Source: Lingula anatina | Lineage: Eukaryota > Brachiopoda > Lingulata > Lingulida > Lingulidae | NCBI RefSeq assembly: GCF_001039355.2 | Contig: NW_019775496.1 | Location: 248,796 to 312,795 of the forward strand | Length of the DNA: 64,000 bases | Reading direction: 5' to 3' | Shown: in pieces, positions 12,605-25,513 of the stretch | Layout: the number at the start of each line of letters is the position of its first letter | Numbering within the stretch: the first letter of the stretch is position 1 | Notes under the pieces: generated by a model | Told to the model about the DNA's origin: nothing | Seen by the model: only the letters and a program-made list of their open reading frames with translations | Database searches by the model: none | Position numbers and translations under genes: made by a program

Positions 12605-13757
12605 GACATTCATAAACATCGACTATAGAGGACAATTCATCAACCACAAATCAAATCATAATGAAATATGCATATGCACCTGAAAGATCTGTGTTATTTT
12701 TAGAACAGTTACTGAGAGAATCATATGGGAATTATATTAGACGAGATTGTTCATTATTTGTAGTGTTGAAGTTAATTCATACAATCTCTCTCTGATACGA
12801 GGAAAAACCTTTCTCGATCTAGTCCACCAATCTAATTGGGCTCACAGACAAAAGGACTGCTGTTTGAGAGGTTTGACTGAAAGTACCATGCACCCTTTTG
12901 GCCAGAAAACGTCCATTCTGATTCAAACATTGATCTAGGTTTCGATGCCATTTGCCACCTTTAAGGATGTAAAAAGGGACGACTTTTAAGGGTCCACTTT
13001 TTCAGAAAGAGACCCCCTTAATTCCCTCAATTGATGCAACTCCATGGCCTGTTAACCTACAACCTGATTCAGGAAATGGCTACAGAAATGAGATAATCTT
13101 ATCTCTCATATATCAAAGTTGTTTATGGCCAAGTAAATACTTGCAACTATTAACCTATCAAAGAGGAAATGATTTGTCGGTTGCCTATCTGATCTGGAAC
13201 TTCAAGCATGCTACACGCATAACCCCCTTGTCATGAGTGGGTGGCATTCCTGATCAAAAGTGGAGCACAAGTCCCCATTTATCAATAATAACAAATATCT
13301 GTGCACTTAAATTTGTATAGGCCCACGTATGTGTTACACCTCTAAAATATTGATCAACAAACGGATAAATTACACAACAACACAAGTAATATTTACCGCA
13401 AATCTGCGCATTTTTTTCTTGGTAATTTTAGTCTCTGAGGGATCTTTTTCTCTTTATAAAACTAAGCAAAATTACTGGGAAAACATACGCAATTTATAAA
13501 ATTATTCTCGATCAAAGACACTTCTAATTAGTGACGTAGTTTCAACCTCAAACAAGTAAATATTTATGGTTTCTATGGAAACACTTCTATTTATGTTTAT
13601 TGCATGTTCAAGTAAAATCATAAACATGATAATTTCCCCCTTAATCCAAACAAAATTCATCATTAATATGTTTTCCTAGGTAACGTTTTTTTATAATCTT
13701 AACAATTCTATTTTTAAAAAACTTACTAATAGCGTTATCAATTAATCATAGACCCCA
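12605..13757. other. Non-coding tract
   Basis: AT-rich sequence with no open frame of protein character. A G/C-rich stretch at 12950-13025 resembles the CAGGCCCGTAGCC element family (AAAAAGTGGACC-like text) and may be a decayed copy. Confidence 0.4.
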
Positions 13758-13964
13758 GTTCCAGAGGTTAGATCGATCGATCTACTTTAGATCGACCTAA
13801 CTCCCTGGGGGGTTCATGCTAAATAGCTGTCAGCCGAGCGGACACGAAAGTTAATTACCCCCTTACAGCTTGTAGTAGGCGGGATGGACATTTAAGCCGG
13901 ATTATCTGACAGTAATCTAGTGAGACTCCCCGCGGGGATAGATCGATCTAAAAGCTCTGGGAAT
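13758..13964. mobile_element. MITE-like repeat, family B copy 2
   Basis: The copy carries TTAGATCGATCGATC near the left end and GATCGATCTAAAAGCTCTGG near the right, as inverted ends. Internal text (GCTGTCAGCCGAGCG, TAGTAGGCGGGA, TTTAAGCCGG, CAGTAATCTAGTGAGACTCC) is shared almost verbatim with 16501-16695. Confidence 0.8.
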
Positions 13965-14057
13965 ACAGCCATAATGTTGTAAAAATATTCAGAATATGTC
14001 GTATGTTTGAAATTAATTAACAATTAACCACGATCGTTCTAGTCAGACAATGGGTTC

Positions 14058-14225
14058 CAGGCCCGTAGCCAGCAATTTCAAAAGGGGGGTTCTTTTTCTG
14101 AAAAAGTGGACCTTTTCCCATAAAAACTCCATGTACCTAGGTCAAATTTTACCCAGAGTGGACCTTTTTCCAGCAAAAGGGACGGTTCTTTCGAACCCCC
14201 CGAACCCCCCCTGGCTACGGGCCTG
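14058..14225. mobile_element. hAT-like MITE (CAGGCCCGTAGCCAG ends)
   Basis: Perfect 15-bp terminal inverted repeats, CAGGCCCGTAGCCAG and CTGGCTACGGGCCTG, bound 168 bp. GGTTC occurs directly on both flanks, extending to TGGGTTC if the junction is shifted by two bases. A truncated copy runs into the single N at 27510. Confidence 0.85.
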
Positions 14226-15385
14226 GGTTCATAACATCAGCTCAATCATCAAGTATCTCGCAAAATGCACACAGGTATATGAGTGGCATTTAATTTCCAT
14301 TAACTTCAAGGTTGCCAAAGATACATCATTATTCAAGGATTAAGCCAGCTTTATCTATAACTGAGGCAAAATATTTGTTCTGTTGCTTGGGCAATGCCTG
14401 TATCATTAAATGTCTTTATCCAGATTCCAATACAATGTATTTATGAATACAGTTTGCTTGTTCAGTTATATCTGTAGCATAAATTTAAAAACATAAATAT
14501 ACAAGAGCAAAGGTTTAAAGAAGAAGTAAAATAAAGAGGCAAATGTCTTTAAAGACACATTTTTCACAATCTTTTTGATATTATTTTTACAGGAAATATA
14601 CTGTATGCTACTTAATTATCTGTGTGAATGCCAACAGCACTGGTGTATAGTTTTAAAACTTCACCAGGTGCTTTCAAAATAAACGAAAGAAAATAAGAAA
14701 GAAAATGAAAAATAAGAAGAAAATAAGCCCAAGTCAGGATACAGTTGAAGAAGCACGCTGAGGATTTTGTCCAACAGTGGAACACTGAATGATGATGAAT
14801 GAAAGAAAATGAAGATTTGATGCTTTTTAAAAGACAAAATAAAACAGACAGTCGGTCCTATCTAAAATAAAACCAAGAATTCTTTTTTTTCATCCTATCC
14901 TGCTTCCCAATATCTCTCCCCTTCCTTCTTCTACCAATTACTCAATAGTTATCAAACTCACCCTCCATCAAAAACCCATATGAATTATTTGCCAACACTT
15001 GCACAAAGTGGTCGTTTCAAGGGCAGCGACGGCGATCAATACCTTATCTTCCACACTACTGATAACAAAGTGATGACAAACCAAACGTAGAATTAATGCC
15101 TGTCATTACGGATCACTTTATGATTTGTTATCTGCAATGAAAAATGGGTTCTCTGAAAACATAAACAATCAATCATATCCACTGTTTCGTTTCTGATTTC
15201 TTCAATTCATCTGCTATGATGATAACTCATTTTTGTACGTTTAAAAATATTAACTGGTATTTGCCTTTATTTAACTGGTATGTAATGTCCCATAATTTGT
15301 TCTACATTTTCATTATCTCACTTAATGAACAGACCATCCCTTTTCCTGGCTTTTCACAAGTACGCCGCATGATCATGGACAATCT
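14226..15385. other. Non-coding tract
   Basis: No gene is supported. The sequence is AT-rich with A-rich GAAA/TAAGA runs at 14690-14830. Confidence 0.4.
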
Positions 15386-15661
15386 CAGGCCTACCCAACT
15401 ACCAGACTCGGCACCTAAGGATCCTGAATTAACCGGTATATCGGACCACACTACCGGTTTTCAAGGTGTGTGTCAGATCGCATTTCGGATTATCATACCC
15501 CAGAACAATTTTTGTAGGACGACTGCGGGCTCATCCTGTCGGTGTTCTGACTGATACTCCGAAATGCGATCTGATACACACCTTGAAAACAGGTAGTGTG
15601 GTCCGATATACTTGTTAATTCAGGATCCTTATGTGCCGAGTCTGGTAGTTGGGTAGGCCTG
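15386..15661. mobile_element. MITE family D, complete foldback copy
   Basis: Arms of about 105 bp start CAGGCCTACCCAACTACCAG and run through CGGACCACACTACC to ATCGCATTTCGGA, then return in inverse to GGGTAGGCCTG. A spacer of roughly 65 bp contains GACTGCGGGCTCATCC. Total 276 bp. Open frames across it are by-products of the palindrome. Confidence 0.9.
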
Positions 15662-16500
15662 AACCTCGTATTCATTTCATTAGAAGATATAATGGCCACA
15701 AATTCTTGTACGAGGACCCTGAGTGTCAGGGCATTGTAAAGTTAGCTTGCTCACTATACCTTTACAGGTGTTAGCTTTACAGTGCTGGTGTTGGTGATGC
15801 TGGTTTTATATGAAATCAAAATTGAGCTGGCAACACCGAAATCTAGAACCTATAGGGTACTGTACTTGAATCTTGTATACAGACAAACTTTTTTTCTCGT
15901 ATGGACTCACAAGATGCCAGGGCATGGACCTTGTAAGGTTCTAAGGCCCAAAATTTAGAGGAAATAACATCAGGTATGCTCAAATGAACTTTCACTTGAG
16001 GGACATCATTGTTTGTAAGGTTTAATTAAATAATGTGTTAAAAGAATCATGCAGCAGAAAATTAACTATGGGGCATTTTCAAACATGCAGGATACCAAAA
16101 TTAAAGTTTCTAAGTTTTGATTCATCAAATTATATAATATGCTGACATAATAAAACAATAAATTTTTATACTGGATCTTACTCTGAAACAGGGATCATGA
16201 CGTTCAGCTGAAGAAAAGTTTTTGTGATCTCCATTTCAACATAAGATCCTGCAAAAAGGGATACGTATTAGAATTTATTTTTTCACTATCTATTTAGACC
16301 AACTCCCCATCAGAAGTTATTTTGTGAAACATGCCCTTGGGGACCTAGTCTGGAAGAGAGGCCAATACTAATTTACCATCCCTTTGGAGAACAAATTGCA
16401 ATCAAAATCGTTATTTCCTCAAGTTAGGACTAGACTCCCACCTTCTTGGTAAAAAAGTAAATTGTTTCTTAAGTGATTTTACTTCTTTACCTATGAGCGC
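15662..16500. other. Non-coding tract
   Basis: No coding or structural signal stands out. The sequence lies between MITE copies of families D and B. Confidence 0.4.
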
Positions 16501-16695
16501 ATTCCCAGAGATTTAGATCGATCCAACTAGATCAACCTTACTCCCTAGGGGTTCACGCTAAATTGCTGTCAGCCGAGCGCGCACGGTAGTTAATTATCCC
16601 CTTTCACTGTTTCAGCTTTTAGTAGGCGGGACAGACATTTAAGCCGGCTAAGCTGACAGTAATCTAGTGAGACTCCCCACGTGGGAATAGGGTCT
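16501..16695. mobile_element. MITE-like repeat, family B copy 3
   Basis: Begins ATTCCCAGAGATTTAGATCG and shares GCTGTCAGCCGAGCG, TAGTAGGCGGGA and CAGTAATCTAGTGAGACTCC with copy 2. The right end is slightly rearranged (GTGGGAATAGGGTCT). Confidence 0.8.
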
Positions 16696-17707
16696 ATGAA
16701 GCATGACATTTCAACCTTTCAATACAGACCCTTAATAACCTTGACGATTCCTGTTCCCTATAGCGCAGGGTTCAACAATTGTGCATGCACGAAAAGTGCT
16801 CTGTCTGAAATAAACAAACTAATGAAATTGACAAACCCTGCCAGTGTTTGATGTCTAGTTGATTTTATTTAATTTGCTTTCTGGTGAAGTTTTATTTGAA
16901 TCTTAAGTAATAATAACTACAATCTCACATCACAGTGGGTCACCATATTTGATCCGTGGATCTGTTAGTTTACTGTTCTGAATGCGCTCTAACTCTCTAA
17001 AGAAATTACTTTTTTCTCACATTTACACTGGGGACAATAAAACCCTATTCCACTCTGAACAATATAGTTTATTATTATATTATTATTATTATTATCATTA
17101 TTTATTTTATTTTTTATATGGTCAACCAAAATCAGGACTGTTCCTTCTTTTTTTATTTATTCATTGTATTCTGTTATTATTGTTGTTGTTATTATCATTA
17201 TTATTATTTTGTAAACAGCAAATTATACAAAAATCAGCTTTGACCCTATTAATTTTCTTAAGCAGTATGTAGCAAAAGGGAATAAAATCCCCATTTTGTA
17301 GTAAGAGTCTGTAGTTTTCTATGTCAATACTTTTTCCACAATGTTTATCTGAAATGTTGACACTGGCAATATGAAATATTAATATAGATAAAAATGGTGG
17401 AGTGCAAGACAGCAAACAAAATTCTCAATCAGAGTTCAAGTCACCAGCAATGTCTAAATAAATTATTTCCCCAAGTAAATTCGTTCATTTGACATTAAAT
17501 GGCTTGTATGCACTAGCTTATCAGTTCTCCTGAGAGTTTCTTTCCTGTGATTGCTCTGTTCGTGTTGTTTATGATAAGAAATATGCGTTCATTAAGGTTA
17601 TTGTGTGTCTCTCATGGCAATCACTGGACATCAGTCTGTCCTGTGGACTTAAATAAATAAATAAATATAATGACAGTAAGATGTCCATTATATGACAATA
17701 TTTAAAT
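16696..17707. other. Non-coding tract with (ATT)n runs
   Basis: Contains a partial family-A MITE end (16937-16990) and imperfect ATT/TTA microsatellites around 17070-17110 and 17175-17210. No gene is supported. Confidence 0.5.
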
Positions 17708-17997
17708 TAAAGGGATAACAACTGTTCGTGAGATATCCATATTTCACTACAAATACATAGCAATCAACTCACAGAAATATAATAATTCTATTTTACCACC
17801 AAAACAGCAGTTAACGCATTTATTCTGATGTTTGTGCTTACCATCACATCACATGACCTCTGGAGATGGCTACACTGTAATAATCTCTTTAGAGAATTCA
17901 ACAAAAAACCAAACTTTTTAGAAAAAAAATAATTAAAAGAAAACAGGGACTAACTTTAAATGTGGGAATGAATTCATTAACCAATGGGAAGTATGTG
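17708..17997. mobile_element. MITE family C, right-truncated copy
   Basis: Begins TTAAAGGGATAACAACTGTTCG and tracks the element at 9407-9754 through CAAAAAACCAAACTTTTTAG and GAATTCATTAACCAATGGG. The right terminal inverted repeat is missing. Confidence 0.75.
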
Positions 17998-18111
17998 CCC
18001 CTCTTACTTGTATAAGTCCTTGGTACAAAACATTTTCATTCTGTTAAGTATTTAACACTTAATTCTATATAATGTATCTTTTCCCATCCTTGGGCCTAAT
18101 ATCAAAACACA

Positions 18112-18284
18112 TGCGCCACATTCAGAACAGTGGACATAACTAGTTCGAGGGTCAAATATGGCAACCCACTAAAATCTACTTATATCAAAGACAATGAATA
18201 TAACCCCCATGGGGAAGTATTAAGGTGAGTTGGCCATATTTGACACTTGGACTAGTTACGTAGTCTACGGTTTCGAATGTGGCC
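18112..18284. mobile_element. MITE family A-like element
   Basis: The left end GCGCCACATTCAGAACAGTGG and right end TTTCGAATGTGGCC are imperfect inverted repeats. GTCAAATATGGC and GGCCATATTTGAC lie just inside. About 173 bp, non-coding. Confidence 0.75.
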
Positions 18285-19221
18285 ATAAACTCCATACGTA
18301 TATATCCTACATGATATGAACTGGTGTGCTGAAACTGCGATCACACCATCAGCAGCTAAGTGGACCAATTTAATTATTATTAATGTTGAGCACATGGGCA
18401 TATGAGAGTAGTAATGATTCTTTTCAATGGGCAAAAATTATTGAATTTTCAGATACATAATTTTATAATCACAAAACCATATTTTTTATATAGCCTCTGT
18501 GGTACTTTTACTACAGAATAGATCTTCAAAATAGCCTTCTTTTTTAATTTTGTTTCTACCAGTCAATAGAAAAACTTCTATTTTAAGAAATTATGGCCTA
18601 AAAAAAAACAGTATTTTAAAATTCACAATTTTCCCCCACTGAAAAGATCAAGAAATTACAATATCTATCCATGGGGAAGAATATTCCTATAATGAATCAA
18701 TCTTCATCTGCCTATAATGGATTGGGGACTGAGCCATCATAATCTCACTAAAACAAATCATTCCGAGTGGTGAAGGTATACGGCAGTATTTCCACACCAA
18801 ACATATACACACATATTACAGAGATCAAAGGGAGTGAGAGAGAAAGAAAGAGGAAGGAGACAGTGAAAATAACAGCTAGCTCATTGTCACTTTTGTACAT
18901 TTTCTTTTGGCATAATCTGACATGATACCCAAGTAGACCCTACCTAAGTAAAAATAAAAATGCACTCTAAGGACTTCCGACACTCATTCAGATAATTTTC
19001 AAAAGTATGCCTTTAGACTGGTATAGTCGATTCTGAATAGCCTAGCTACTTTTGCAATTGCAATCATGAGATGAAAATGACCATGTCCTCTTTGTGCTTA
19101 CCAAAGCAGCAGTGAAAAAAACAAAAACTAGGATTTAGCTTTAAATAGACGGATTCTCGCGTTCATTTCGATCCTCCCGCCGCCTTTTCTCTACACGCAT
19201 TTACGCATGCATGCACGCACG

Positions 19222-19252
<31 letters not shown>

Positions 19253-19526
19253 AAAAAAAAACACGATATGTCCTTAAACTACCTGGATAAAATTTCAAAG
19301 ACCACTGTATATGCATCGTACAAACTCGAAAATAAAAATAAAAACGCCATACACTGAAGAAAAAACAGAACCAAACAGACGCACGTTCTATAACACGTTT
19401 ACGCGTGAGTCTATCCATGCTTTGTAGAACCAATAACCAGTGTTGAAGTGAGTGAGCCACTTCCGTAAGACGATTTGACAAAGGTCGAAATATTGGAGCA
19501 GATTGCTTATTTCCTCTTGCACTTAC
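18285..19526. other. Non-coding tract
   Basis: No gene is supported. Includes the (CA)n microsatellite at about 19222-19248 and GA-rich sequence at 18830-18870. Confidence 0.45.
19222..19248. repeat. (CA)n microsatellite
   Basis: An uninterrupted CA run of about 13 units preceded by GCATGCATGCACGCACG. Confidence 0.95.
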
Positions 19527-19834
19527 CTTGCGTCTAAAGACTGATTAGCATCTGTAGAATTCAGAAATATAATTCTGCATTTAAGGTCGAGCCTGTTGGA
19601 GGTCGCGGCTTTTGACTGTACACGCCGTCTTGTTGCTGTCATTTGTGATGTTGTTGTCGATTTCACACATGCCGGTTCCCGGGCCCTGATTGATTCCGAC
19701 TTCTGATTGGTTTGCTCTCAATTGCGCTCTTCCATCTCTTGGGTCGCCTCCCTTGAGAGCATCTAGCGACACGATCGCATGTACAGGCGCTATCTGTCGT
19801 CAGGTTGTTGCCATGGGGATCTATTATTATATAC
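19527..19834 (-). promoter_or_regulatory. Candidate promoter and non-coding first exon
   Basis: On the minus strand a TATA-like box (TATATAAT, 19825-19834) is followed by GC-richer sequence with several CpGs, ending at a strong donor (CGCAAG then GTAAGTG) with the exon edge at 19527. The next minus-strand coding exon is the adenylate cyclase exon about 16 kb away, so this could be its 5' UTR exon. GTTGCCATGGGGAT at about 19807-19820 resembles half of an RFX X-box. A 63-codon open frame lies inside and is unrecognisable. This is inference from signals only. Confidence 0.3.
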
Positions 19835-20196
19835 CTTGTCGTTGAGATTGTTCAGGTAAAATCCATATGATAGATTATATTGCTGCATTTTGATGGGAAT
19901 AACACGTTTTCATTGTACACATGAACTTACATGACCAAAGGCTCAGCAGCGTTAGGGGAAAATAATTATGCTCGAACAATGCGATGACAGAAATCCTTAA
20001 ACTTTAATTTTTTTAGAATAAATACTATATATTTATACAAAGGTATTTTCTATGTTTTCCAGTTAACCAAATAATAATCCTTATGAAACTGACAATTTCA
20101 TGTTTCATTTTAAATAAAATTCTTAAACACGGTGTTGTTTGTAAATGAAATCTATTTTTATTTCTATGAAATTATTATAAACCTTCTCAACCAAAT

Positions 20197-20258
<62 letters not shown>
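20197..20258. repeat. Compound (CT)n(CA)n microsatellite
   Basis: About 12 CT units pass directly into about 19 CA units. Confidence 0.97.
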
Positions 20259-20534
20259 TGTTCTTAGCCAACAGTGACCTATTCGTACGTGACTTGCTCT
20301 TGAGACTTCCTGCCACACATTATTGATTTTGACATCAGTTTTATCTTTGTTTTTAATTATGAAACTACTCTCGCTCAGGCGATTTTGATGAGCTTTGAGA
20401 GTGTCGTGTTTCTAGGGCACGTTAGTCTAGATTATTTATAGCACAGACGAATATATATGAGACGTGAAGTGTTAGTACACTCATTAGGTTGTCAGACACG
20501 GTGGCTCAATGATGAAAATGTAAACCAACTCACA

Positions 20535-20535
<1 letters not shown>

Positions 20536-20575
<40 letters not shown>
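20536..20575. repeat. (TAA)n microsatellite
   Basis: About 12 perfect TAA units followed by AAAGGGG. Confidence 0.97.
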
Positions 20576-20576
<1 letters not shown>

Positions 20577-21731
20577 GGGGTTTATTGTTGTCACTTTGCA
20601 ATATATCTACAACATATGCTTATGTAAGAAGATGATGTTAAAATAAAATAACACATCAAATAGTTAAAATCTCTTAGAACAAACATTTAAAATGGATATA
20701 TTATCAAAATTTAGAATAAATTATTTTTAAAACCTACAAGTTAAGAATTGACACAATTCACTGAAATACTTATGAGAAGTATAGTACAATGGTTAAGTCC
20801 TTTATGTAGGTAAACTTAATTATAACGATGTGGTCCCCGGTCCCTATTTCCTCGATAGGCCTTATGGGTATTTGTTAAACGATGATTCAATTCATGATAA
20901 AGTCATTTAATCTTATTAAAGGTAGGTCTATAGTCTACACGTTTGAAAATGACCCCCAGCCACATTTTCTGTGTCTACATTTTATGCAAAGCTGCTTTTC
21001 CTTTTCCTTTTCCTTGAAAAATAAAATAATGAAACCCCTCAAATAAAAGTACCTGGTGCCGATATTTCCTTCTGAAATTACAGGAAAGCATGGCGATCTA
21101 ATTGACTGGTCATACATCTAGAACTATATTTTTTATTATAAATGATATAAAAAAATCAAATCCAAGTGCAGCAAAGATGTATCAAAATGTTTTCATGAGT
21201 CGGGTATATAAATATACTGTATACCTTCTAAATGTTTTTTTTATTCGTGAGTAGGACCTTTTATACCGTTCTTTTTATTGCCTATTTTGAATCACATTTC
21301 TTTGTCTAACCATCTGTTCCTTATTATATTTGTGATTGAATAATCCTTAACCCCAGGTTGATTAGAGATAAAGTTAGACAAAGAGAATAAAGGAATTATA
21401 TTGACGGAATTACCCGCCAACAAAGCCACTCGTCAAACACCTGCCTGCACCTGAGGGTCAGCGCATAGCCTAACATTGTACTTGTTGTGATTGCTGTGTG
21501 TCTCACCTGCTGCAATGGTAGCGCCCGTGGGCATATAGTAGTACCTCGTTACGTCTCCATCTACGACTCTATGGATAAAAGGCATGCACAATAAATTAAT
21601 TAATAACTTATTTTAAAATCTCTGGAAATTTCAGCAAGTTGCCTTGCCAAATCTGTTGATAAAATACGATCTATGGGCATATGATCACCCAAGGAGGATA
21701 CATCTACCCGGTACATGTAGCCCCCCCCCCC

Positions 21732-21776
<45 letters not shown>

Positions 21777-22028
21777 GTCCCTCTCTCCAAATTATTATTT
21801 GATCAAAAGATGATGCGGAACGAAGTAAAATATTAGCCGTGATACCCGGGAGGATGTGTAGAGGGACTTAGACTTTTACACTGGATGTTTTTAATTGAAA
21901 AATCCAGTGCTTTAAAACCTTACATTGAACCCCTACTCCTGGTCTATTACTAAGATCCCCAAGCTGACACGGTCTCTAACCTAGTCTACAAGCAGCACCT
22001 AACCTCAAATCTAAACTCTCTGGGAAAC
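20576..22028. other. Non-coding tract
   Basis: No gene is supported. The tract includes a (GT)n microsatellite at about 21735-21775 preceded by a C-homopolymer, and runs into the assembly gap. Confidence 0.45.
21735..21775. repeat. (GT)n microsatellite
   Basis: About 20 GT units after a run of C and CTC. Confidence 0.95.
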
Positions 22029-22469
22029 TAACGGGACTAGGAAACACCTNNNNNNNNNNNNNNNNNNNNNNNNNNNNNNNNNNNNNNNNNNNNNNNNNNN
22101 NNNNNNNNNNNNNNNNNNNNNNNNNNNNNNNNNNNNNNNNNNNNNNNNNNNNNNNNNNNNNNNNNNNNNNNNNNNNNNNNNNNNNNNNNNNNNNNNNNNN
22201 NNNNNNNNNNNNNNNNNNNNNNNNNNNNNNNNNNNNNNNNNNNNNNNNNNNNNNNNNNNNNNNNNNNNNNNNNNNNNNNNNNNNNNNNNNNNNNNNNNNN
22301 NNNNNNNNNNNNNNNNNNNNNNNNNNNNNNNNNNNNNNNNNNNNNNNNNNNNNNNNNNNNNNNNNNNNNNNNNNNNNNNNNNNNNNNNNNNNNNNNNNNN
22401 NNNNNNNNNNNNNNNNNNNNNNNNNNNNNNNNNNNNNNNNNNNNNNNNNNNNNNNNNNNNNNNNNNNNN
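22029..22469. other. Assembly gap (run of N)
   Basis: 441 undetermined bases. Open frames drawn across it carry no information. Both edges are low-complexity or repeat-like (the right edge starts with a C run). Confidence 1.
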
Positions 22470-23376
22470 CCCCCCCCGCAACACCCCTGGGTCACCCACG
22501 GGACCTAATTGTTATATTGTCATATTCACATATTCGGTGACTGGATTTGCTTGTATTTGACCCTACTTATACAGCTCGATCCAATAAACTGTATTATGTA
22601 TTAAGTCAATGAGTCAACTCCATAACTTCATCACAATGCTGGGTTTATGTTGAATATTTGTTTTCAACGTAAACGTACTGGGGATATATCATAGTTAGAA
22701 GCGGTTTGTTTGCTAACTACATCGCAATTTGACTAATGGCCTCTGCCTATAGTGTGTCAAGACACTGAACAAGGTGGGTCACTTTTTCAATTCAAAAACT
22801 TTTAAAAATAATAATGGAAAATATAAAAAATAAATAAAATGAAATTTATTATTACTTAATTTTTTTTTGGGGGGGGGGTCATATTTGATCTTTTGCTATG
22901 TAATACTATCTGTTATATGGACAAAAATTAATGTTAGAGATAGGTACTGAATACAGCTCAAAGGTCGAGTACAAACTGTTTGTGCGTGGTATTTATCTGC
23001 TGCTTTGGCAATTTTTTTCAATTATTTAGAAAAGCATTAAAAGCATTAGTGTGATTTAGGAAAGGTAGACCATGCAGTGAAGATTTCTTATACTGTGTGT
23101 AGGTACATGAGGCATGTCCTTTCAAGTAGCTCCACATTTCCATCTCAAGAACTGCGTTGAAAAGCAAGGAACCGTGCCACCCGACTTCCCGAAAACCACC
23201 TTTAAAAGTGTTTACCTTTGTAGGAAAAAACTAATTGAAAAAATAATTAACTTTCAGAATGGTTGAAATCTAAAGTTTGTTTGTTTTGAATTTAAATTAC
23301 AATTCAAATATAACCAATAAGCTAAACAGCGTTCAACATAAACTTGCATTCTTTGCACGGTGTAATGCACTTTCTT

Positions 23377-23425
<49 letters not shown>

Positions 23426-24761
23426 CTAGTTGCTAGTCAAGTTAGTTATGGCCTTGCTTGGATAACTTGTAAAATAAATTTCCAACCATATTCTAAAGAG
23501 AGTTCCTACCGGGGGTCTTAAAACGTATGAACGTAAAAAGCGTGTTCTGTAAAAGTCAACTAAATGAGGAGTCGACTCTAAGTAATGCACCCTCCTCGTT
23601 GCGGCTCATGTTCAAAACTGTTTATCTTTGCTTACAAAACATTGGTCCTGCACATTGGCAGTTTTATCTAACCATCTCAATGGTGAGCATGCGCGAGGCC
23701 TTTACAGTGATAAACGCATAAAAGCGCATTTAAAGAAAAAGAAAAGATTATTACAGAAATCTCAGGCTTAAGACGTCACGGATAATGATTTGGTAATCAG
23801 GGTAAAATGCGTATTTATCAGTAATTCAGTGGTCGGGTCAGGCGACGGAACCTTCGCGGTATCGTTTATCATTTGTTTACACACTGTAGCTAATAGGGCC
23901 TACCTGTCCAAAGTTTGATCACATCGTTAGTGTTAAATGATATCACCTCCATTGCTACCCTGCTGCCGCAGATAGCAAAAAGAGATTAACCAAGTTCATT
24001 TGTGTCCTTCACTGGAACGGCGAACGCTTATGAACGCTCCAAGGCGGGATAAAACAACAGCCTAATTTTGTTGATTATTAAAAGAAGATGGAAATTCATG
24101 CTGGAGGCGCCTCGCGTTCATGACAGGAGGTCACTGACCCAAAGACTACTGTTTCTGTTTCAACTCGGGAGCGTTTTACGGGTCGTTGACAAGTTACCTG
24201 AGCTAATGAGGTCCTAGTTCATGGATTAGACCTTAGCACTGAGGCTGTTAATTACAACCAGGCGTGGGGCGGCGCTTTCTGCAGTGAACTTTCTCTTGAT
24301 CCACTATGGAAAACGCAGCCGCTTAACTCCACGATGTCAAAAAAGAAAGATATATACTAACTTTCGTTGCTAACGGATGAGGTGATACATATCAACTTTT
24401 GATTAAGTGCGGTATAGCTGTTAAGTGAAAAAAAAGCGGCGTTTTCGTTGATCGCCCATTTTAAGAACATATACATTAACGTAATCCTTCAACGCAGCGT
24501 GCAGTGTTCAGTTTCTGTACTCGAGGACAAAAATCCACCCTCATCGTACCTGAAAAATTGAAGAACAAATATCAACCGATTGATTTGAAGCAAGGCTACA
24601 AAAACAAATCAGAAGGCGCAGCTCATAAAAAACAGTATTAATATATAATATTATGCAGTATTAATATGCTTTTCGTCGGTGGTGAGATGCATATGTTTTG
24701 TACATGACGACCAAGGCATTGTACATCTACTCTTCTGTAAACTTTAGAGAAAATCACTTAC
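22470..24761. other. Non-coding tract with long poly-T
   Basis: No gene is supported. A poly-T run of about 45 bases lies at 23380-23425. The sequence becomes richer in GC and CpG towards 24 kb, which may reflect a regulatory region. Confidence 0.4.
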
Positions 24762-24810
24762 CGCTGCCGATGAGATAAATACAGTATATATCGGTACTAA
24801 TCCGGGACAT
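24762..24810 (-). CDS. Candidate short first exon, unidentified
   Basis: A minus-strand ATG (24808-24810) opens 16 codons (MSRISTDIYCIYLIGS plus one base) up to a strong donor, GCAGCG then GTAAGTG. An acceptor-like TTTTTCAG lies further along the strand near 24552, but the frame beyond it closes after about 25 codons. It may be a 5' UTR exon with a short ORF. I do not recognise the peptide. Confidence 0.2.
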
Positions 24811-25480
24811 GGTAGATTAAAAGTGCAGTTTGTGTGGGAAAAATGGTCGATAACTTGGTGATCTAGATCAAGGTTCAAGCTGCCACTGTATAGAGTTAAG
24901 GGCTGTCAAATACAGCTTTTGAGGTGCGAGAGATATGAAACAACGTCACTGTGTAGAGTCATTGGAATATTTAATATTGAGAAACCTCGTTATGAGATGA
25001 TGTAATTTTCGAAGCTTCTCTTGAAGTTCAGGTGGATTTACCTGCGACAGAATTACATTATTGATTTGTAAAGGTATTTGAACTGCTATCATTGGCCTGC
25101 GAAATAGAAGACTTTGTGGAGCTTACAGTAAAAAAAGACGTCAAACTTTAACGTCGGATTATTTCCCGTAGTGGTTCTTGGCATTTCTGTGGGCTTAAGT
25201 AGGAGCTACAATTTAACAGAACTTTCAGTTTGAATACGCCAGCTTTTTTTCTGGAAGCCAAGTATTCTTTGAGGATTTCACGCTGTGTGTGGACAGTAGA
25301 AGCCGGGACTGAAGGTAAATAGTCTGTCCACTGTGAGCGTGAATGTGCTTATGTGAGTGTTTGCGCGCGCGCGGGTTAAAGCATGTTTGTGTGTGTGCTT
25401 GAATCTACGGTATATACCCGTGTGCGTGTGTCTGTGTTCGTGTGTTTGATTGTGTGTGTTTCTGTGCGTGCGAGAGAAAA

Positions 25481-25513
<33 letters not shown>

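Noticed and set aside
22011-22499. Open frames of 152-162 codons on the minus strand
   Set aside because: They consist almost entirely of the assembly gap.
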